Positions 1 through 8,388 of a DNA stretch of 64,000 nucleotides are shown piece by piece (the first letter of the stretch is position 1; each line of letters begins with the position of its first letter). A program made the position numbers and the translations under genes. The notes under the pieces are model-generated. The model saw only the letters and a list, made by a program, of their open reading frames with translations. It searched no databases and was not told where the DNA came from. The DNA comes from JALZKA01 sp963715405. Lineage in GTDB: Bacteria; Actinomycetota; Thermoleophilia; Solirubrobacterales; 70-9. Where the stretch lies: NCBI GenBank assembly GCA_963715405.1, contig OY970239.1, forward strand, positions 62,001-126,000, read 5' to 3'.

Positions 1-43
1 CTCGGCAACGGCGGCACCCCGCACCGCAACTAGCGCGCGTTTC

Positions 44-517
44 ATGGCCGCCTACCGCTTCTGCACCACCTGGGTGCTCGAGGCCGAGCGCGAGAAGGTT
101 TGGGATGCGATCTACGACTCGGACACCTGGCCCGAATGGTGGCGCGGGATTGCCTCGACCACACGGCTCGCGGACGGAGACGAGGCCGGCCTCGGCCAAC
201 GCGGCATCTACGAGTGGCGAGCGCGGATCCCCTTCACGGTGCGCTTCGAGGTGGTCTCGACGGTGGTGGAGCGCCCGCACCGGCTCGGCGGTGATGCGTC
301 AGGCGACCTGGAGGGGACCGGGCTGTGGCGGTTCTTTGAGGAGGGCGATACCACCACCGTGATCTACGAATGGGAAGTGCGAACGACGAAGCGGTGGATG
401 AATGCGCTGGCTCCGCTCGCGGGGCCGCTCTTCCGGGCGAACCACGACTGGGTGATGCGAAACGGAGGCGACGGTCTGGCACGCCGGCTCGGGGCGCGGT
501 TGCTGCTCAATGACTAG
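44..517 (+). CDS. SRPBCC (polyketide cyclase/dehydrase-like) protein
   Basis: Encodes 157 residues with the typical SRPBCC/START-like opening: an N-terminal strand (FCTTWVLEAEREKVWDAI), then DSDTWPEWWRGI, then a run of strand-forming segments and a C-terminal helix (NHDWVMRNGGDGLARRLGARLL). The family folds around a deep hydrophobic pocket that binds or acts on small lipophilic molecules, but no ligand can be assigned here. The ATG lies 10 bases after an in-frame TAG (31-33) that probably closes an upstream gene cut by the window edge, so it may be the last gene of an operon. It ends 25 bases before the convergent clpP stop. Family confident, function unknown. Confidence 0.8.
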   Translation: MAAYRFCTTWVLEAEREKVWDAIYDSDTWPEWWRGIASTTRLADGDEAGLGQRGIYEWRARIPFTVRFEVVSTVVERPHRLGGDASGDLEGTGLWRFFEEGDTTTVIYEWEVRTTKRWMNALAPLAGPLFRANHDWVMRNGGDGLARRLGARLLLND

Positions 518-541
518 GCGAAGCGCCTGGGCGCCGCGGCG

Positions 542-1171
542 CTAGGAGTCCGCGCCTGCGCCGTTCGAGTCCGCGCCGCGGGGTCCGAGGTCGCGCGATT
601 CGATGATGCCGTCGATCAGCCCGTACTCGACCGCCTGATCGGCGGTGAAGAAGCGGTCGCGCTCCATGTCCTCGTTCACCTGCTCTTCGCTCTTTTGAGT
701 GTGGCGCGCGTAGATCTCGTTGATCTTCGCCCGGACGTTGAGGGACTCGCGCGCGTGGATCTCGATGTCCGTGGCCTGGCCCTCGAAGCCGCCGGACGGC
801 TGGTGAATCAGGATGCGCGAGTTCTTGAGCGCCATCCGCTTGCCTTCCGCGCCGCCGGTCAATAGCAACGAGCCCATCGACATCGCAACTCCGTAGCAGA
901 CGGTCGCAACGTCGGGCTTGATGAAGCGCATCGCGTCGTAGATCGCGAGCCCGGCGTACACGGAGCCGCCGGGCGAGTTGATGTAGAGGGAGATGTCCTT
1001 GTCCGGGTCCTCGGACTCGAGGTGGATGAGCTGGGCTACCACCAGGTTCGCGATCTCGTCGTCCACCGGCTGGCCGAGGAAGATGATGCGCTCGCCCAGG
1101 AGTCGGGAGTAGATGTCGTAGGAGCGCTCGCCGCGAGAGGTCTGCTCGACGACCATTGGGACCAGGGGCAT
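542..1171 (-). CDS. clpP: ATP-dependent Clp protease proteolytic subunit ClpP
   Basis: Encodes 209 residues, normal ClpP length. The serine protease triad is visible: Ser98 in GVAMSMGS, His122 in RILIHQPSGG and Asp171 in ERDRFFTADQA. The INSPGGSVYAGLAIYD oxyanion segment is also intact. ClpP forms the tetradecameric chamber that degrades proteins fed by Clp ATPases in the cytoplasm. It reads away from groES-groEL, so two protein quality-control units share one upstream region. Actinobacteria usually carry two clpP copies, often side by side; here only one is present and no second copy or clpX/tig lies next to it. The ATG at 1171 gives MPLVPMVVEQTSRGERSYD, a standard ClpP start. Confidence 0.97.
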   Translation of the reverse strand: MPLVPMVVEQTSRGERSYDIYSRLLGERIIFLGQPVDDEIANLVVAQLIHLESEDPDKDISLYINSPGGSVYAGLAIYDAMRFIKPDVATVCYGVAMSMGSLLLTGGAEGKRMALKNSRILIHQPSGGFEGQATDIEIHARESLNVRAKINEIYARHTQKSEEQVNEDMERDRFFTADQAVEYGLIDGIIESRDLGPRGADSNGAGADS

Positions 1172-1191
1172 GAGCGGAGCCTAGTCGATTC

Positions 1192-1218
1192 TGGTGCCAG
1201 GCACGGTGCCTGGCACCA
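1192..1218. repeat. REP-like palindrome, GGTGCCAGGCACC type
   Basis: Two perfect 13-base arms, TGGTGCCAGGCAC and GTGCCTGGCACCA, meet around one central G. It sits 20 bases upstream of the clpP start and 36 bases before the groE promoter. The core matches the other short palindromes at 11290, 16467, 42274, 51798 and 61852 (joint consensus GGKGYCAGRCMCC). It resembles the REP palindromes associated with RAYT transposases in other bacteria; no such transposase is in this window. Confidence 0.85.
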
Positions 1219-1253
1219 AGTACGTGCGATCTAAGCCCGCGACACTCAGATCG

Positions 1254-1283
1254 TTGGCTATTTCTCGGGTTCTTCACTACACT
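1254..1283 (+). promoter_or_regulatory. Probable groES-groEL promoter
   Basis: TTGGCT (1254-1259) and TACACT (1278-1283) are separated by 18 bases and fit a housekeeping sigma-factor promoter. The predicted transcript start, near 1290, falls just before the CIRCE operator, the usual arrangement for HrcA-controlled groE operons. Confidence 0.6.
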
Positions 1284-1295
1284 GGGGTTCGGCTC

Positions 1296-1320
1296 TGGCA
1301 CTCTTTCCCGTTGAGTGCCA
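1296..1320 (+). promoter_or_regulatory. CIRCE operator (HrcA binding site)
   Basis: TGGCACTC, nine bases, then GAGTGCCA: an inverted repeat with the exact spacing of CIRCE (TTAGCACTC-N9-GAGTGCTAA). It lies between the promoter and the groES start, so HrcA bound here would block groE transcription until heat or misfolded protein draws GroEL away. hrcA itself is not in this window. Confidence 0.93.
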
Positions 1321-1359
1321 ACAACTTGCACGAAAACCCCACGACGGAGGTAGACACAC

Positions 1360-1650
1360 ATGAAGCTAAAGCCCCTTGGCGATCGCTTGATCGTCCAGGC
1401 AATCGAGGAGGAGGAGACCACGGCCTCGGGCCTGGTGCTCCCCGACACCGCGAAGGAGAAGCCGCAGCGCGGCAAGGTCGTCGCGGTCGGTGACGGCAGC
1501 TGGGACGAGGACGGCGAGAAGCGCATCCCGCTCGACGTCTCCGAAGGCGACGAGGTCCTCTACTCCAAGTACGGCGGCACCGAGCTCAAGGTCGACGGCG
1601 AGGACGTGCTCGTCCTGCGCGAGTCGGACGTGCTCGCGAAGGTCGTCTAG
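1360..1650 (+). CDS. groES: Co-chaperonin GroES
   Basis: Encodes 96 residues beginning MKLKPLGDRLIVQAIEEEETT, the diagnostic GroES N-terminus. The mobile loop (EETTASGLVLPDTAKEKPQ) and the C-terminal EDVLVLRESDVLAKV strand are both present. GroES caps the GroEL ring and closes the folding chamber. A strong ribosome site, GGAGGT, lies 8 bases before the ATG. It is first in an operon with groEL, 28 bases apart, under the CIRCE operator at 1296-1320. Confidence 0.98.
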   Translation: MKLKPLGDRLIVQAIEEEETTASGLVLPDTAKEKPQRGKVVAVGDGSWDEDGEKRIPLDVSEGDEVLYSKYGGTELKVDGEDVLVLRESDVLAKVV

Positions 1651-1678
1651 GCAACTTCCAAGGAAGAAAGGAATTCAC

Positions 1679-3307
1679 ATGGCTCACAAGGAGCTGAAGT
1701 ACGACGCCGAAGCGCGTCAGGCATTGCAGGAGGGGGTCGACGCGGTCGCCAACGCGGTCAAGGTCACCCTCGGTCCCAAGGGCCGCTACGTGGTGCTCGA
1801 CAAGAAGTTCGGCGCCCCGACCATCACCAACGACGGCGTCACGATCGCTCGCGAGATCGACATCGAGGACGTCTTCGCCAACCAGGGCGCGCAGCTCGTC
1901 CGCGAGGTCGCTACGGCGACCAACGACGTCGCCGGTGACGGCACGACGACCGCCACGCTGCTGGCCCAGACCATTGTCCGGTCGGGTCTCAAGAACGTGG
2001 CAGCGGGAGCTAATCCTCTCGCACTCCGCCGCGGCATCGAGAAGGCGGTTGACCAGGTGGTCGAGCACCTCCGCTCGAAGCAGTCAAAGGAGATCTCCGG
2101 CAAGGAGCAGATCGCTCGCGTCGCCGAGATCTCGGCCGCTGACGAGGAGATCGGCAACATCATCGCCGACGCCATCGAGAAGGTCGGCAAGGACGGCGTC
2201 GTGAACGTCGAAGAGGGCCAGACCTTCGGGATGGAGCTCGAGTTCACCGAGGGCATGCAGTTCGACAAGGGCTACATCTCCCCGTACATGGTCACCGACC
2301 AGGAGCGGATGGAGGCGGTCCTCGAGGATCCGTACGTCCTCATCGCCAACCAGAAGATCGGCTCGGTCCGGGACATGCTGCCCGTGCTCGAGCAGGTGAT
2401 GCAGGCGGGCAAGCCGCTCGTAATCATCGCCGAGGACGTCGAGGGCGAGTCGCTCGCGACGCTCGTGGTCAACAAGCTCCGCGGCACCTTCACGGGCGTG
2501 GCGGTCAAGGCCCCGGGCTTCGGCGATCGCCGCAAGCGCATGATGGAGGACATCTCGATCCTCACCGGCGGCGAGGTCATCACCGAGGAGATGGGCCTCA
2601 AGCTCGAGAACACGCAGGTCTCGCAGCTCGGGCACGCTCGCCGCGTCGTCGTCTCGAAGGACACGACGACGATCATCGACGGCGCCGGTGAGAAGGAGCA
2701 GATCGAGGGCCGGATCAACCAGATCCGCTCCGAGATCGAGAACACCGACTCCGACTTCGACCGGGAGAAGCTCCAAGAGCGCCTGGCGAAGCTGGCAGGC
2801 GGTGTCGCGGTCGTCAAGGTCGGCGCTGCGACCGAGACCGAGATGAAGGAGAAGAAGCACCGCGTGGAGGACGCTCTCCAGGCAACCCGCGCCGCTCTCG
2901 AAGAGGGCGTCGTGCCGGGCGGCGGTGTCGCGCTCCTCAACGCTCAGGACGCGATCGACTCGTCGGGGCTCGAAGCCGACGAAGCGACGGGCGCCGAGAT
3001 CATCCGCAAGGCGCTCGAAGCGCCGGTCCGGCAGATCTCGGAGAACTCCGGGCTCGAGGGCTCGGTAGTGGTCGAGAAGGTCCGCGGTCTCAAGACCGGC
3101 GAGGGCCTCAACGCCGGGACGGGCGAGTACGGCGACCTGGTCAAGGCCGGCGTCATCGACCCGACCATGGTGACCCGCTCCGCGCTTCAGAACGCGGCGT
3201 CGATCGCCAAAAACATCCTCACCACGGAGTGCATCGTGGCTGAGATGCCCGAGAAGGAAGGCGCCGCGATGGGCGGCGGCATGCCTGACATGGGCGGCAT
3301 GATGTAG
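1679..3307 (+). CDS. groEL: Chaperonin GroEL
   Basis: Encodes 542 residues, standard length. The ATG at 1679 gives MAHKELKYDAEARQALQEGV; longer in-frame extensions run back into groES and are not credible. The ATP-binding GDGTTTATLL and the signature region around AATETEMKEKKHRVEDAL are present. The C-terminal tail is GGGMPDMGGMM, the Gly-Met-rich type typical of a housekeeping GroEL rather than the His-rich tails of some actinobacterial paralogs. It folds cytosolic proteins with GroES. AGGAAGAAAGG precedes the start, and a terminator follows at 3333. Confidence 0.98.
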   Translation: MAHKELKYDAEARQALQEGVDAVANAVKVTLGPKGRYVVLDKKFGAPTITNDGVTIAREIDIEDVFANQGAQLVREVATATNDVAGDGTTTATLLAQTIVRSGLKNVAAGANPLALRRGIEKAVDQVVEHLRSKQSKEISGKEQIARVAEISAADEEIGNIIADAIEKVGKDGVVNVEEGQTFGMELEFTEGMQFDKGYISPYMVTDQERMEAVLEDPYVLIANQKIGSVRDMLPVLEQVMQAGKPLVIIAEDVEGESLATLVVNKLRGTFTGVAVKAPGFGDRRKRMMEDISILTGGEVITEEMGLKLENTQVSQLGHARRVVVSKDTTTIIDGAGEKEQIEGRINQIRSEIENTDSDFDREKLQERLAKLAGGVAVVKVGAATETEMKEKKHRVEDALQATRAALEEGVVPGGGVALLNAQDAIDSSGLEADEATGAEIIRKALEAPVRQISENSGLEGSVVVEKVRGLKTGEGLNAGTGEYGDLVKAGVIDPTMVTRSALQNAASIAKNILTTECIVAEMPEKEGAAMGGGMPDMGGMM

Positions 3308-3332
3308 CCAGCGCGAACGCGCTGAGTTTGAG

Positions 3333-3366
3333 AAGGCCCGGGTCGCGTATGCGGCTCGGGCCTTTT
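3333..3366 (+). terminator. Rho-independent terminator after groEL
   Basis: AAGGCCCGGGTCGC and GCGGCTCGGGCCTT form a GC-rich hairpin around a GTAT loop. It ends in a short TTTT and lies 26 bases after the groEL stop. Confidence 0.85.
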
Positions 3367-3461
3367 CATGCCGGACACCCGGCCACACCCGCAGCCCGGC
3401 CAGGTATCACTGGAACCTTCTGAGGTAGGCGGCATGCCCTGCTCGGGGTAGGCTGCGGCCG

Positions 3462-3992
3462 ATGACAGACCGCCTCGAGCTTCCCGACGGGTCCGTCTAC
3501 ACCTTCACCGAAAAGCCTGACGATCCGGCTAGCGATCCGCTCGTCATGGAGTTCGAGATCGCGCCCGGCGCCGCCGCGCCCCCGCCCCACTATCACCCGA
3601 ACGGGCAGACCGAGTCGTTCGGCGTCACCGAGGGCTGGTTCGAGCTTCTGGTCGGCAAGGAGTGGAGGCGGGTTGATGCGGGCGAGACGGTCGATGTGCC
3701 GCCAGGAACGCGCCACACCTTCCGCAACGAGAGCGGCGCTATGACGCGGGTGCGAAACGTGCACGAGCCGGCGCACGATTTCGAGGAGTACATGCGAGGG
3801 ATTCACGCGTTGGCGACTGCGCACGGCGCCACCAAACCCACGAGTCCCATGGTCGCGGCGAAGTACGCGCGCCTGATCAAGCAGTTCGACTCGACGATCG
3901 TCCTCAGCGATGCGCCTGCCCGATTGGGAGCCACGGCGATCGCGGCCGCAGCGAAGCTGTTGCGGCTCGAGTTGCCACCGCCGACTCGCTAG
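3462..3992 (+). CDS. Cupin-domain protein
   Basis: Encodes 176 residues with one cupin beta-barrel (about residues 10-115). Motif 1 is visible as HYHPNGQTESFGVTEG (a His-x-His...Glu metal set) and motif 2 as VPPGTRHTFRNES with its His. These would hold one divalent metal. The C-terminal 60 residues are helical and end in a basic, hydrophobic stretch. Cupins of this form include dioxygenases, isomerases and sugar-binding proteins; no substrate can be inferred. Its TAG overlaps the stop of the convergent gene: both stops share the CTAG at 3989-3992. Confidence 0.85.
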   Translation: MTDRLELPDGSVYTFTEKPDDPASDPLVMEFEIAPGAAAPPPHYHPNGQTESFGVTEGWFELLVGKEWRRVDAGETVDVPPGTRHTFRNESGAMTRVRNVHEPAHDFEEYMRGIHALATAHGATKPTSPMVAAKYARLIKQFDSTIVLSDAPARLGATAIAAAAKLLRLELPPPTR

Positions 3993-4916
3993 ACGCCGAC
4001 TAGCACGTCCGCCATTCGCTTCGGCTCGACGCCGAGGGATTCCGCGTCGGCAGTGCCGCGTTCGGAGACCATCGGCACCTCCATCAGCTCCGCCTCCTCC
4101 CAGGTGGCGAATGCCGCGTCGCCGGCGACTCGCCGGACGCCGTTCAGCCCCAGGCGGACCAGGTTCGCCGGGATATGGATGGTGCGCCTGCGGCGGTCGA
4201 TCGACCAAGCGATCACCCGGCCCATCTCCTCGTAGGTGAGCCGCTCCGGACCCGCGAGCTCGTACCTGCGGTCGCCGGGGTCGTCGCGGTCGAGCTCGGC
4301 CACCACGCACCGGCCGACGTCGCGCGCCCAGATCGGCTCGTAGGAGGCATCCGCGCTCCCGATCAGAGGCAGTACGGGAAACAGGGCCAGGCGACGCATG
4401 AGCGTGATCCAGGGATCCTCACGGTCGTAGACGATGGATGGGGCGAAGACCGTTGTCGCGAGCTCGGAGCCCGTCACCGCCTCTTCGGCAAGGGCCTTGG
4501 CGCGAAAGAACCGCGTGCGCTGAAACTCGGTCGCCCCGATCGCCGAAAAGAAGACGAAGCGCTCGACGCCCGCGTCCTCGGCGGCGCGCAGGAGGCGGGC
4601 GGTCGCCAGCCCGTTGAGCTCCTCGACCTTGGCCGCCGGCTGGTCTCGGATCGCGGCTGCGAGGTGGATCACAGTGCGTCACCCCGCGAAGCGCCTGGCG
4701 GCGGGTCCGGGCGTCGCTCATCTCCCCGAGATCCCCCAGCGTGATCTGCACGTCGACGCGGTGGCGCCCGAGGCCGCGCGGATCACGCACGAGGGTGCGG
4801 ATGTCCTCGCCCCGCTCAACCAGGAGCGGCAGGAGCGCCTTGCCCACCGTCCCGGTGGCTCCGGTCAGAAGAATCACGCGGGGGAGGTTACGTAGAATGC
4901 GCCCCTCGCCGGGCAT
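3989..4916 (-). pseudogene. NAD(P)-binding NmrA/atypical-SDR protein with a one-base frameshift
   Basis: Two reading frames together make one atypical short-chain dehydrogenase-like protein of about 300 residues. The N-terminal part reads VILLTGATGTVGKALLPLLVERG, a Rossmann GxxGxxG dinucleotide site. It continues to LRGVTH, and then the frame changes at about 4673 into VIHLAAAIRDQPAAKVEELNG and onward to the stop. Removing one base at 4673 restores the family consensus (...GVTH-VIHLAAA...). Such proteins are NAD(P)H sensors or reductases of the NmrA/NDUFA9-like group. The start is either ATG 4916 or GTG 4877. The rest is undamaged, so a sequencing indel is as likely as true decay. Confidence 0.75.
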
Positions 4917-4952
4917 CCGGCAACCACTCAACCGAGCCGAGGAACTTCCCAA

Positions 4953-5213
4953 GTGGCCTACGTCATCGCAGAGCCGTGCATCGGGCAGAAGGACAATTCT
5001 TGCGTCGAAGTGTGCCCGGTCGACTGCATCCACCCGACGCCCGACGAGCCCGACTACGACGGCGTCGAGCAGCTCTACATCGACCCCGACGAGTGCATCG
5101 ACTGCGACGCCTGCGTCGAGGCCTGCCCGGTAGACGCGTGCTTTGCCGAGGACCAGCTCCCCGAGGAGTGGGCGAAGTACACCGAGATCAACGCGCAGTA
5201 CTTCTCCTCTTAA
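4953..5213 (+). CDS. fdxA: 7Fe (3Fe-4S/4Fe-4S) ferredoxin, FdxA-like
   Basis: Encodes 86 residues. The first cluster set is CIGQKDNSCVEVCPVDC, with the wide Cys-x7-Cys gap seen in mycobacterial and Azotobacter-type seven-iron ferredoxins. The second is CIDCDACVEACPVDAC. The acidic C-terminal tail (EDQLPEEWAKYTEINAQYF) matches the same group. It is a low-potential cytosolic electron carrier, often paired with cytochromes P450 or oxidoreductases; none is adjacent. The start is GTG at 4953 (MAYVIAEPCIG). It is divergent from the NmrA-like gene, and its 3' end overlaps the reading frame of the patatin gene. Confidence 0.95.
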   Translation: MAYVIAEPCIGQKDNSCVEVCPVDCIHPTPDEPDYDGVEQLYIDPDECIDCDACVEACPVDACFAEDQLPEEWAKYTEINAQYFSS

Positions 5214-6789
5214 GCCCGTCGCTGCCAAGCCGCTACGCCTCTCGCTGACGCTCTCCGGAGGCGCGTCGCTCGGGGCGTTCGAGGCTGGCGCTGCCGCCGC
5301 GCTCGTCACCGGCTGGCGCCACCTTCGCGTCTCAGAGGACGTAGACGCTTCGATCGACGCGATCGGCGGTGCGTCGGCGGGGGCGATCGTCGGTCTCTTC
5401 GCGGCCCACTGCGCCCTGAGCGGCGCGGACCCCGTCGCGCTCCTGCGCGAGGCGTGGGTCGAAAAGGTATCGCTCGGCCTTCTGCGCGGGCGGACCGCCG
5501 ATGCGCCGCTCTCCTTCGACGACCTTCGCGAGGACCTGCCTCAGCTCTTCGACGACCACAGGCCCCATCCCAGCGAGGCGCAAGAGCGCCCGCTTGCTCT
5601 CCAGATCTCACTAACGGGCCTCCGCGGGCTGGCGTACCCGATCGAAGGACGCGCGCGATCTCAGCCGATCCGTGGAGTCACCTACGCCGATTGGGGGCGC
5701 TTCGAGCTGCAACCAGGAGGCGACACCGGCCAGCTGTTTGAGCCGGAAGGGGCTTCGCCGCTCGACTTCGTCCTCGCCTCCGCGTCAAGTCCCGGCGGCT
5801 TCGCGCCGATGCTCGTCGACCGGTCGGATGATGTCGACGCGTACTCTGAGCGAGGGATCGAAGACCTTCCGGATGACGCCCGCCTCTGGTATACGGACGG
5901 CGGGCTGGTCGCCTCGCAGCCGATCGGCAGGACCTTTGCGGCAGGCCGACGCCTTCACGGCGCCGAGCCACGAGCGCAGCACCTGAACCTTCTCATCGAC
6001 CCGCGCTCCGAGGTCTCGGCAGGTCAAGAGCCCTGGAGCGACCCCGACTCGAAGCTGAGCTGGCAGACCGGCACTTCGCGCGCGCTCGCGATCCTTTCTC
6101 AGCAGGATCTCTTCGAGGACCTGCGGCGGATCGAGAAGGACAACTCACGGCTCGGCTGGATCGGCGATCTCGCCGAGTCGCTTGCGCCCGCGCTCGGAAA
6201 AGGGGCAGACGGGAAGCTTCGGGAGTTCATCCAGCGCGTGCGAGAAGAACGGGAGGACATGCGCTCCGACGAGCCCGAGGTCGATGATTCCACAACGGAC
6301 ATCGCCGACATGGACGCGTCGGAGCTTCTCCGTTGCGCGCTGCTCGAGACGGCCGGCCTTCAGGGCAAGCAAGCCCTGAGCCTCGACGTGATCTCTCCTC
6401 TCATCCTCGCCGGCGACGACGATCCCAAGAGCCTTCTGGCCGGAGAGTTCATGGGGGACTTCGGCGGTTTTCTCTCCGAGGAGCTCCGGGCGAGTGACTT
6501 CACCCTGGGTTACGACGCGGCGACGGCCTGGCTCGAGCGGGGCTTGCCGGAATGTGAGCTGGCGGACTCAGCCGCTGACGGAGCCCTCGCCGCGGTTCGC
6601 GAGGCGGCGCCACCGGGCGAAGCGGGCAAGCGGGGCGATGCCGAGGCCGGGGACCTCTCGATCGCAGACCGGATGCAGATCGTGCGGCTGGCGGCCCATA
6701 CCGCGCGTGTCGCCGGCTCCGGCTGGCTCGATCTCCGCTCCCGCATCCCTGATCCGATCGGGAAGCTCCTGCGGCGCGAAAAGAACTAG
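5143..6789 (+). CDS. Patatin-like phospholipase/acyl hydrolase
   Basis: Encodes up to 548 residues. The patatin core begins near residue 33: LSLTLSGGASLGAFEAGAA (oxyanion Gly-rich loop), then IGGASAGAIVGLFAA with the nucleophile Ser in GASAG, and the catalytic Asp in YTDGGLVASQP. The Ser-Asp dyad is therefore complete and it should hydrolyse acyl esters of lipids. The C-terminal 250 residues are helical and not recognised. The only usual start codon before the core is TTG 5143, which lies inside fdxA and overlaps it by 71 bases. Nothing else in that leader looks like protein, so the true start may be nearer 5216 with a rare codon. No signal peptide is visible. Confidence 0.88.
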   Translation: MPRTSSPRSGRSTPRSTRSTSPLKPVAAKPLRLSLTLSGGASLGAFEAGAAAALVTGWRHLRVSEDVDASIDAIGGASAGAIVGLFAAHCALSGADPVALLREAWVEKVSLGLLRGRTADAPLSFDDLREDLPQLFDDHRPHPSEAQERPLALQISLTGLRGLAYPIEGRARSQPIRGVTYADWGRFELQPGGDTGQLFEPEGASPLDFVLASASSPGGFAPMLVDRSDDVDAYSERGIEDLPDDARLWYTDGGLVASQPIGRTFAAGRRLHGAEPRAQHLNLLIDPRSEVSAGQEPWSDPDSKLSWQTGTSRALAILSQQDLFEDLRRIEKDNSRLGWIGDLAESLAPALGKGADGKLREFIQRVREEREDMRSDEPEVDDSTTDIADMDASELLRCALLETAGLQGKQALSLDVISPLILAGDDDPKSLLAGEFMGDFGGFLSEELRASDFTLGYDAATAWLERGLPECELADSAADGALAAVREAAPPGEAGKRGDAEAGDLSIADRMQIVRLAAHTARVAGSGWLDLRSRIPDPIGKLLRREKN

Positions 6790-6792
6790 GCC

Positions 6793-7158
6793 CTAGACGT
6801 CCCCTTCGCGGCTGCATTTTGCGAGCTCGGCCATGTCCTCGGCCGCTGAGAATCCCTTGAGGATCAGAAGCGCAACCAGGATCGCGACCACGACCGCACC
6901 CACCCGGTTGCCAAGCACGCCCTCCTCCTCGGAAGAGTTTCGCGGGCTTATCGCGATTCGCAGGAGGAAGAGCGAGACGAGGAGCCCCACGCCGGCCACG
7001 ATGAACGCGATGAAGTCAACGGAGCGCGAGCACTCTTCTACAACTCCGTTCGAGGATCGGTATTCGTATGTTCCCGAGCTGCCGATGAGGAAATAGAGAA
7101 GGAGGGCGGGCGGCGTTACCTTCGCGAGCAGGTGGGAGGCAAGAAGCTTGTCGGCCAT
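6793..7158 (-). CDS. Small membrane protein, unknown
   Basis: Encodes 121 residues with three likely membrane segments: near 14-27 (VTPPALLLYFLIG), 48-70 (VDFIAFIVAGVGLLVSLFLL) and 86-105 (VGAVVVAILVALLILKGF). A short loop contains EYRSSNGVVEECSRSVDF. It has no recognisable family. It follows mrp on the same strand with a 39-base gap and converges with the patatin gene, leaving only 3 bases between stops. The coding pattern (hydrophobic blocks, charged loops, full-length frame) supports a real gene. Confidence 0.65.
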   Translation of the reverse strand: MADKLLASHLLAKVTPPALLLYFLIGSSGTYEYRSSNGVVEECSRSVDFIAFIVAGVGLLVSLFLLRIAISPRNSSEEEGVLGNRVGAVVVAILVALLILKGFSAAEDMAELAKCSREGDV

Positions 7159-7197
7159 GGTGGGTTGCGTACCCCGCCGCGTCTGAGCCGAACCGCT

Positions 7198-8352
7198 CTA
7201 GCTCTGGATGACTTTGAGCTCGGTGCCCGACACGGCCGCGGCCGCGGCCATGGCGGGCGGCTCGGCTTGAAGGACCGCGAGTTCCTGCGGGGTGGCGGCG
7301 AGAATGCCGCGCGCCGTCTGCCGGATCGCGATCGCAGCTGGGTCGTTCGGCGCTTCGAGCACGAGCGGAGCTCCGGCGTCGGCATGGGCGCGTAGGTCCT
7401 CGGAGAGCGGCACCTTACCCAGCAGCGGTACGCCCAGCTCGCCGGCCAGAAGCTCGCCGCCTCCCTCGCCGAAGATCGAGAAGCGCTGACCATCGGGCGC
7501 GGTGAATGCCGACATGTTCTCGATCACTCCCAGCACCTCGAGATCGACCTTCGAGGCCATCTCGGCGGCGCGGCGTGCGACGGACTGAGCGGCAGGCTGG
7601 GGTGTGGTGACGATCGTGATCTTGGCCTGTGGGAGGAGTTGCGCGAGCGTCATCGAGACGTCCCCGGTTCCGGGCGGAAGATCTAAGAGGAGGTAGTCGA
7701 GCGTGCCCCAATCGACGTCCTCCAAGAACTGCTGGATCGCCTTGTGGAGCATCGGCCCGCGCCAGACGACCGCCGCGTTCTCCTCGACGAAGAATCCGAT
7801 CGACATCACCTTGACGCCGGCGGGGCCCTCGAGCGGGATGATCTTCCGCTCGGCGTTCACGTCCGGCCGGCCGTCGACGCCGAGCATGCGCGGGATCGAG
7901 TAGCCGTAGACGTCGCAGTCGAGCGCCCCGGCCGCGTGACCCTCGGCAGCGAGTGCGGCAGCGAGGTTGGCGGTCATCGTGGACTTGCCGACGCCGCCCT
8001 TGCCGGAGGCGACGCAAATGACGTTCTTGACCTGAGCGAGCGCGCCCTGCGGGAGCCGGTTGCGGCCAAGCGACTGCTGGAGATTCGCGCGTTCTTCGTC
8101 GGAGAGGACGTCGAACTCGACGGCGACCGCGGTGACACCTTCGAGCTCGCCCACGTTCTGAGACACGGCGTCGACGAAATGGGAGCGGATGGGACAGCCG
8201 GGAGTCGTCAGCGAGACGATCACGCCGACGCGGCCGTCCTCCGCGATGTCGATCGCGCGAACCATGCCGAGCTCGACGATGTTCTTGCGGAGCTCGGGGT
8301 CGATGACAGCGCGAAGCTTGTCGGTGACCTGATCTTGGGTGGGAAGGGCCAT
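7198..8352 (-). CDS. mrp: Mrp/NBP35-family Fe-S cluster carrier ATPase
   Basis: Encodes 384 residues. Residues 1-90 form a DUF59/MIP18 domain with the conserved Cys in TTPGCPIRSHF. A deviant Walker A follows (CVASGKGGVGKSTMTANLA), then ALDCDVYGYSIPRMLG and LLDLPPGTGDVSMTL. Mrp proteins form dimers that carry or insert iron-sulfur clusters. The CxxC pair that bridges the cluster in many relatives is replaced: ENMSAFTAPDGQRF has no cysteine there, a variation I recall from other actinobacterial Mrp proteins. The tail after residue 350 is alanine-rich. ATG 8352 gives MALPTQDQVTDKLRAVIDPEL. Confidence 0.95.
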   Translation of the reverse strand: MALPTQDQVTDKLRAVIDPELRKNIVELGMVRAIDIAEDGRVGVIVSLTTPGCPIRSHFVDAVSQNVGELEGVTAVAVEFDVLSDEERANLQQSLGRNRLPQGALAQVKNVICVASGKGGVGKSTMTANLAAALAAEGHAAGALDCDVYGYSIPRMLGVDGRPDVNAERKIIPLEGPAGVKVMSIGFFVEENAAVVWRGPMLHKAIQQFLEDVDWGTLDYLLLDLPPGTGDVSMTLAQLLPQAKITIVTTPQPAAQSVARRAAEMASKVDLEVLGVIENMSAFTAPDGQRFSIFGEGGGELLAGELGVPLLGKVPLSEDLRAHADAGAPLVLEAPNDPAAIAIRQTARGILAATPQELAVLQAEPPAMAAAAAVSGTELKVIQS

Positions 8353-8388
8353 TCCTTCAATCTTGACAGGCGCGGATCGTCCGGCCGG

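Noticed and set aside
1..33. In-frame end of an upstream gene (…GTPHRN stop)
   Set aside because: Only ten codons remain, too few to name or confirm a gene.
2084..3388. 434-codon open frame antisense to groEL
   Set aside because: Shadow of a highly conserved gene on the other strand; no family resemblance.
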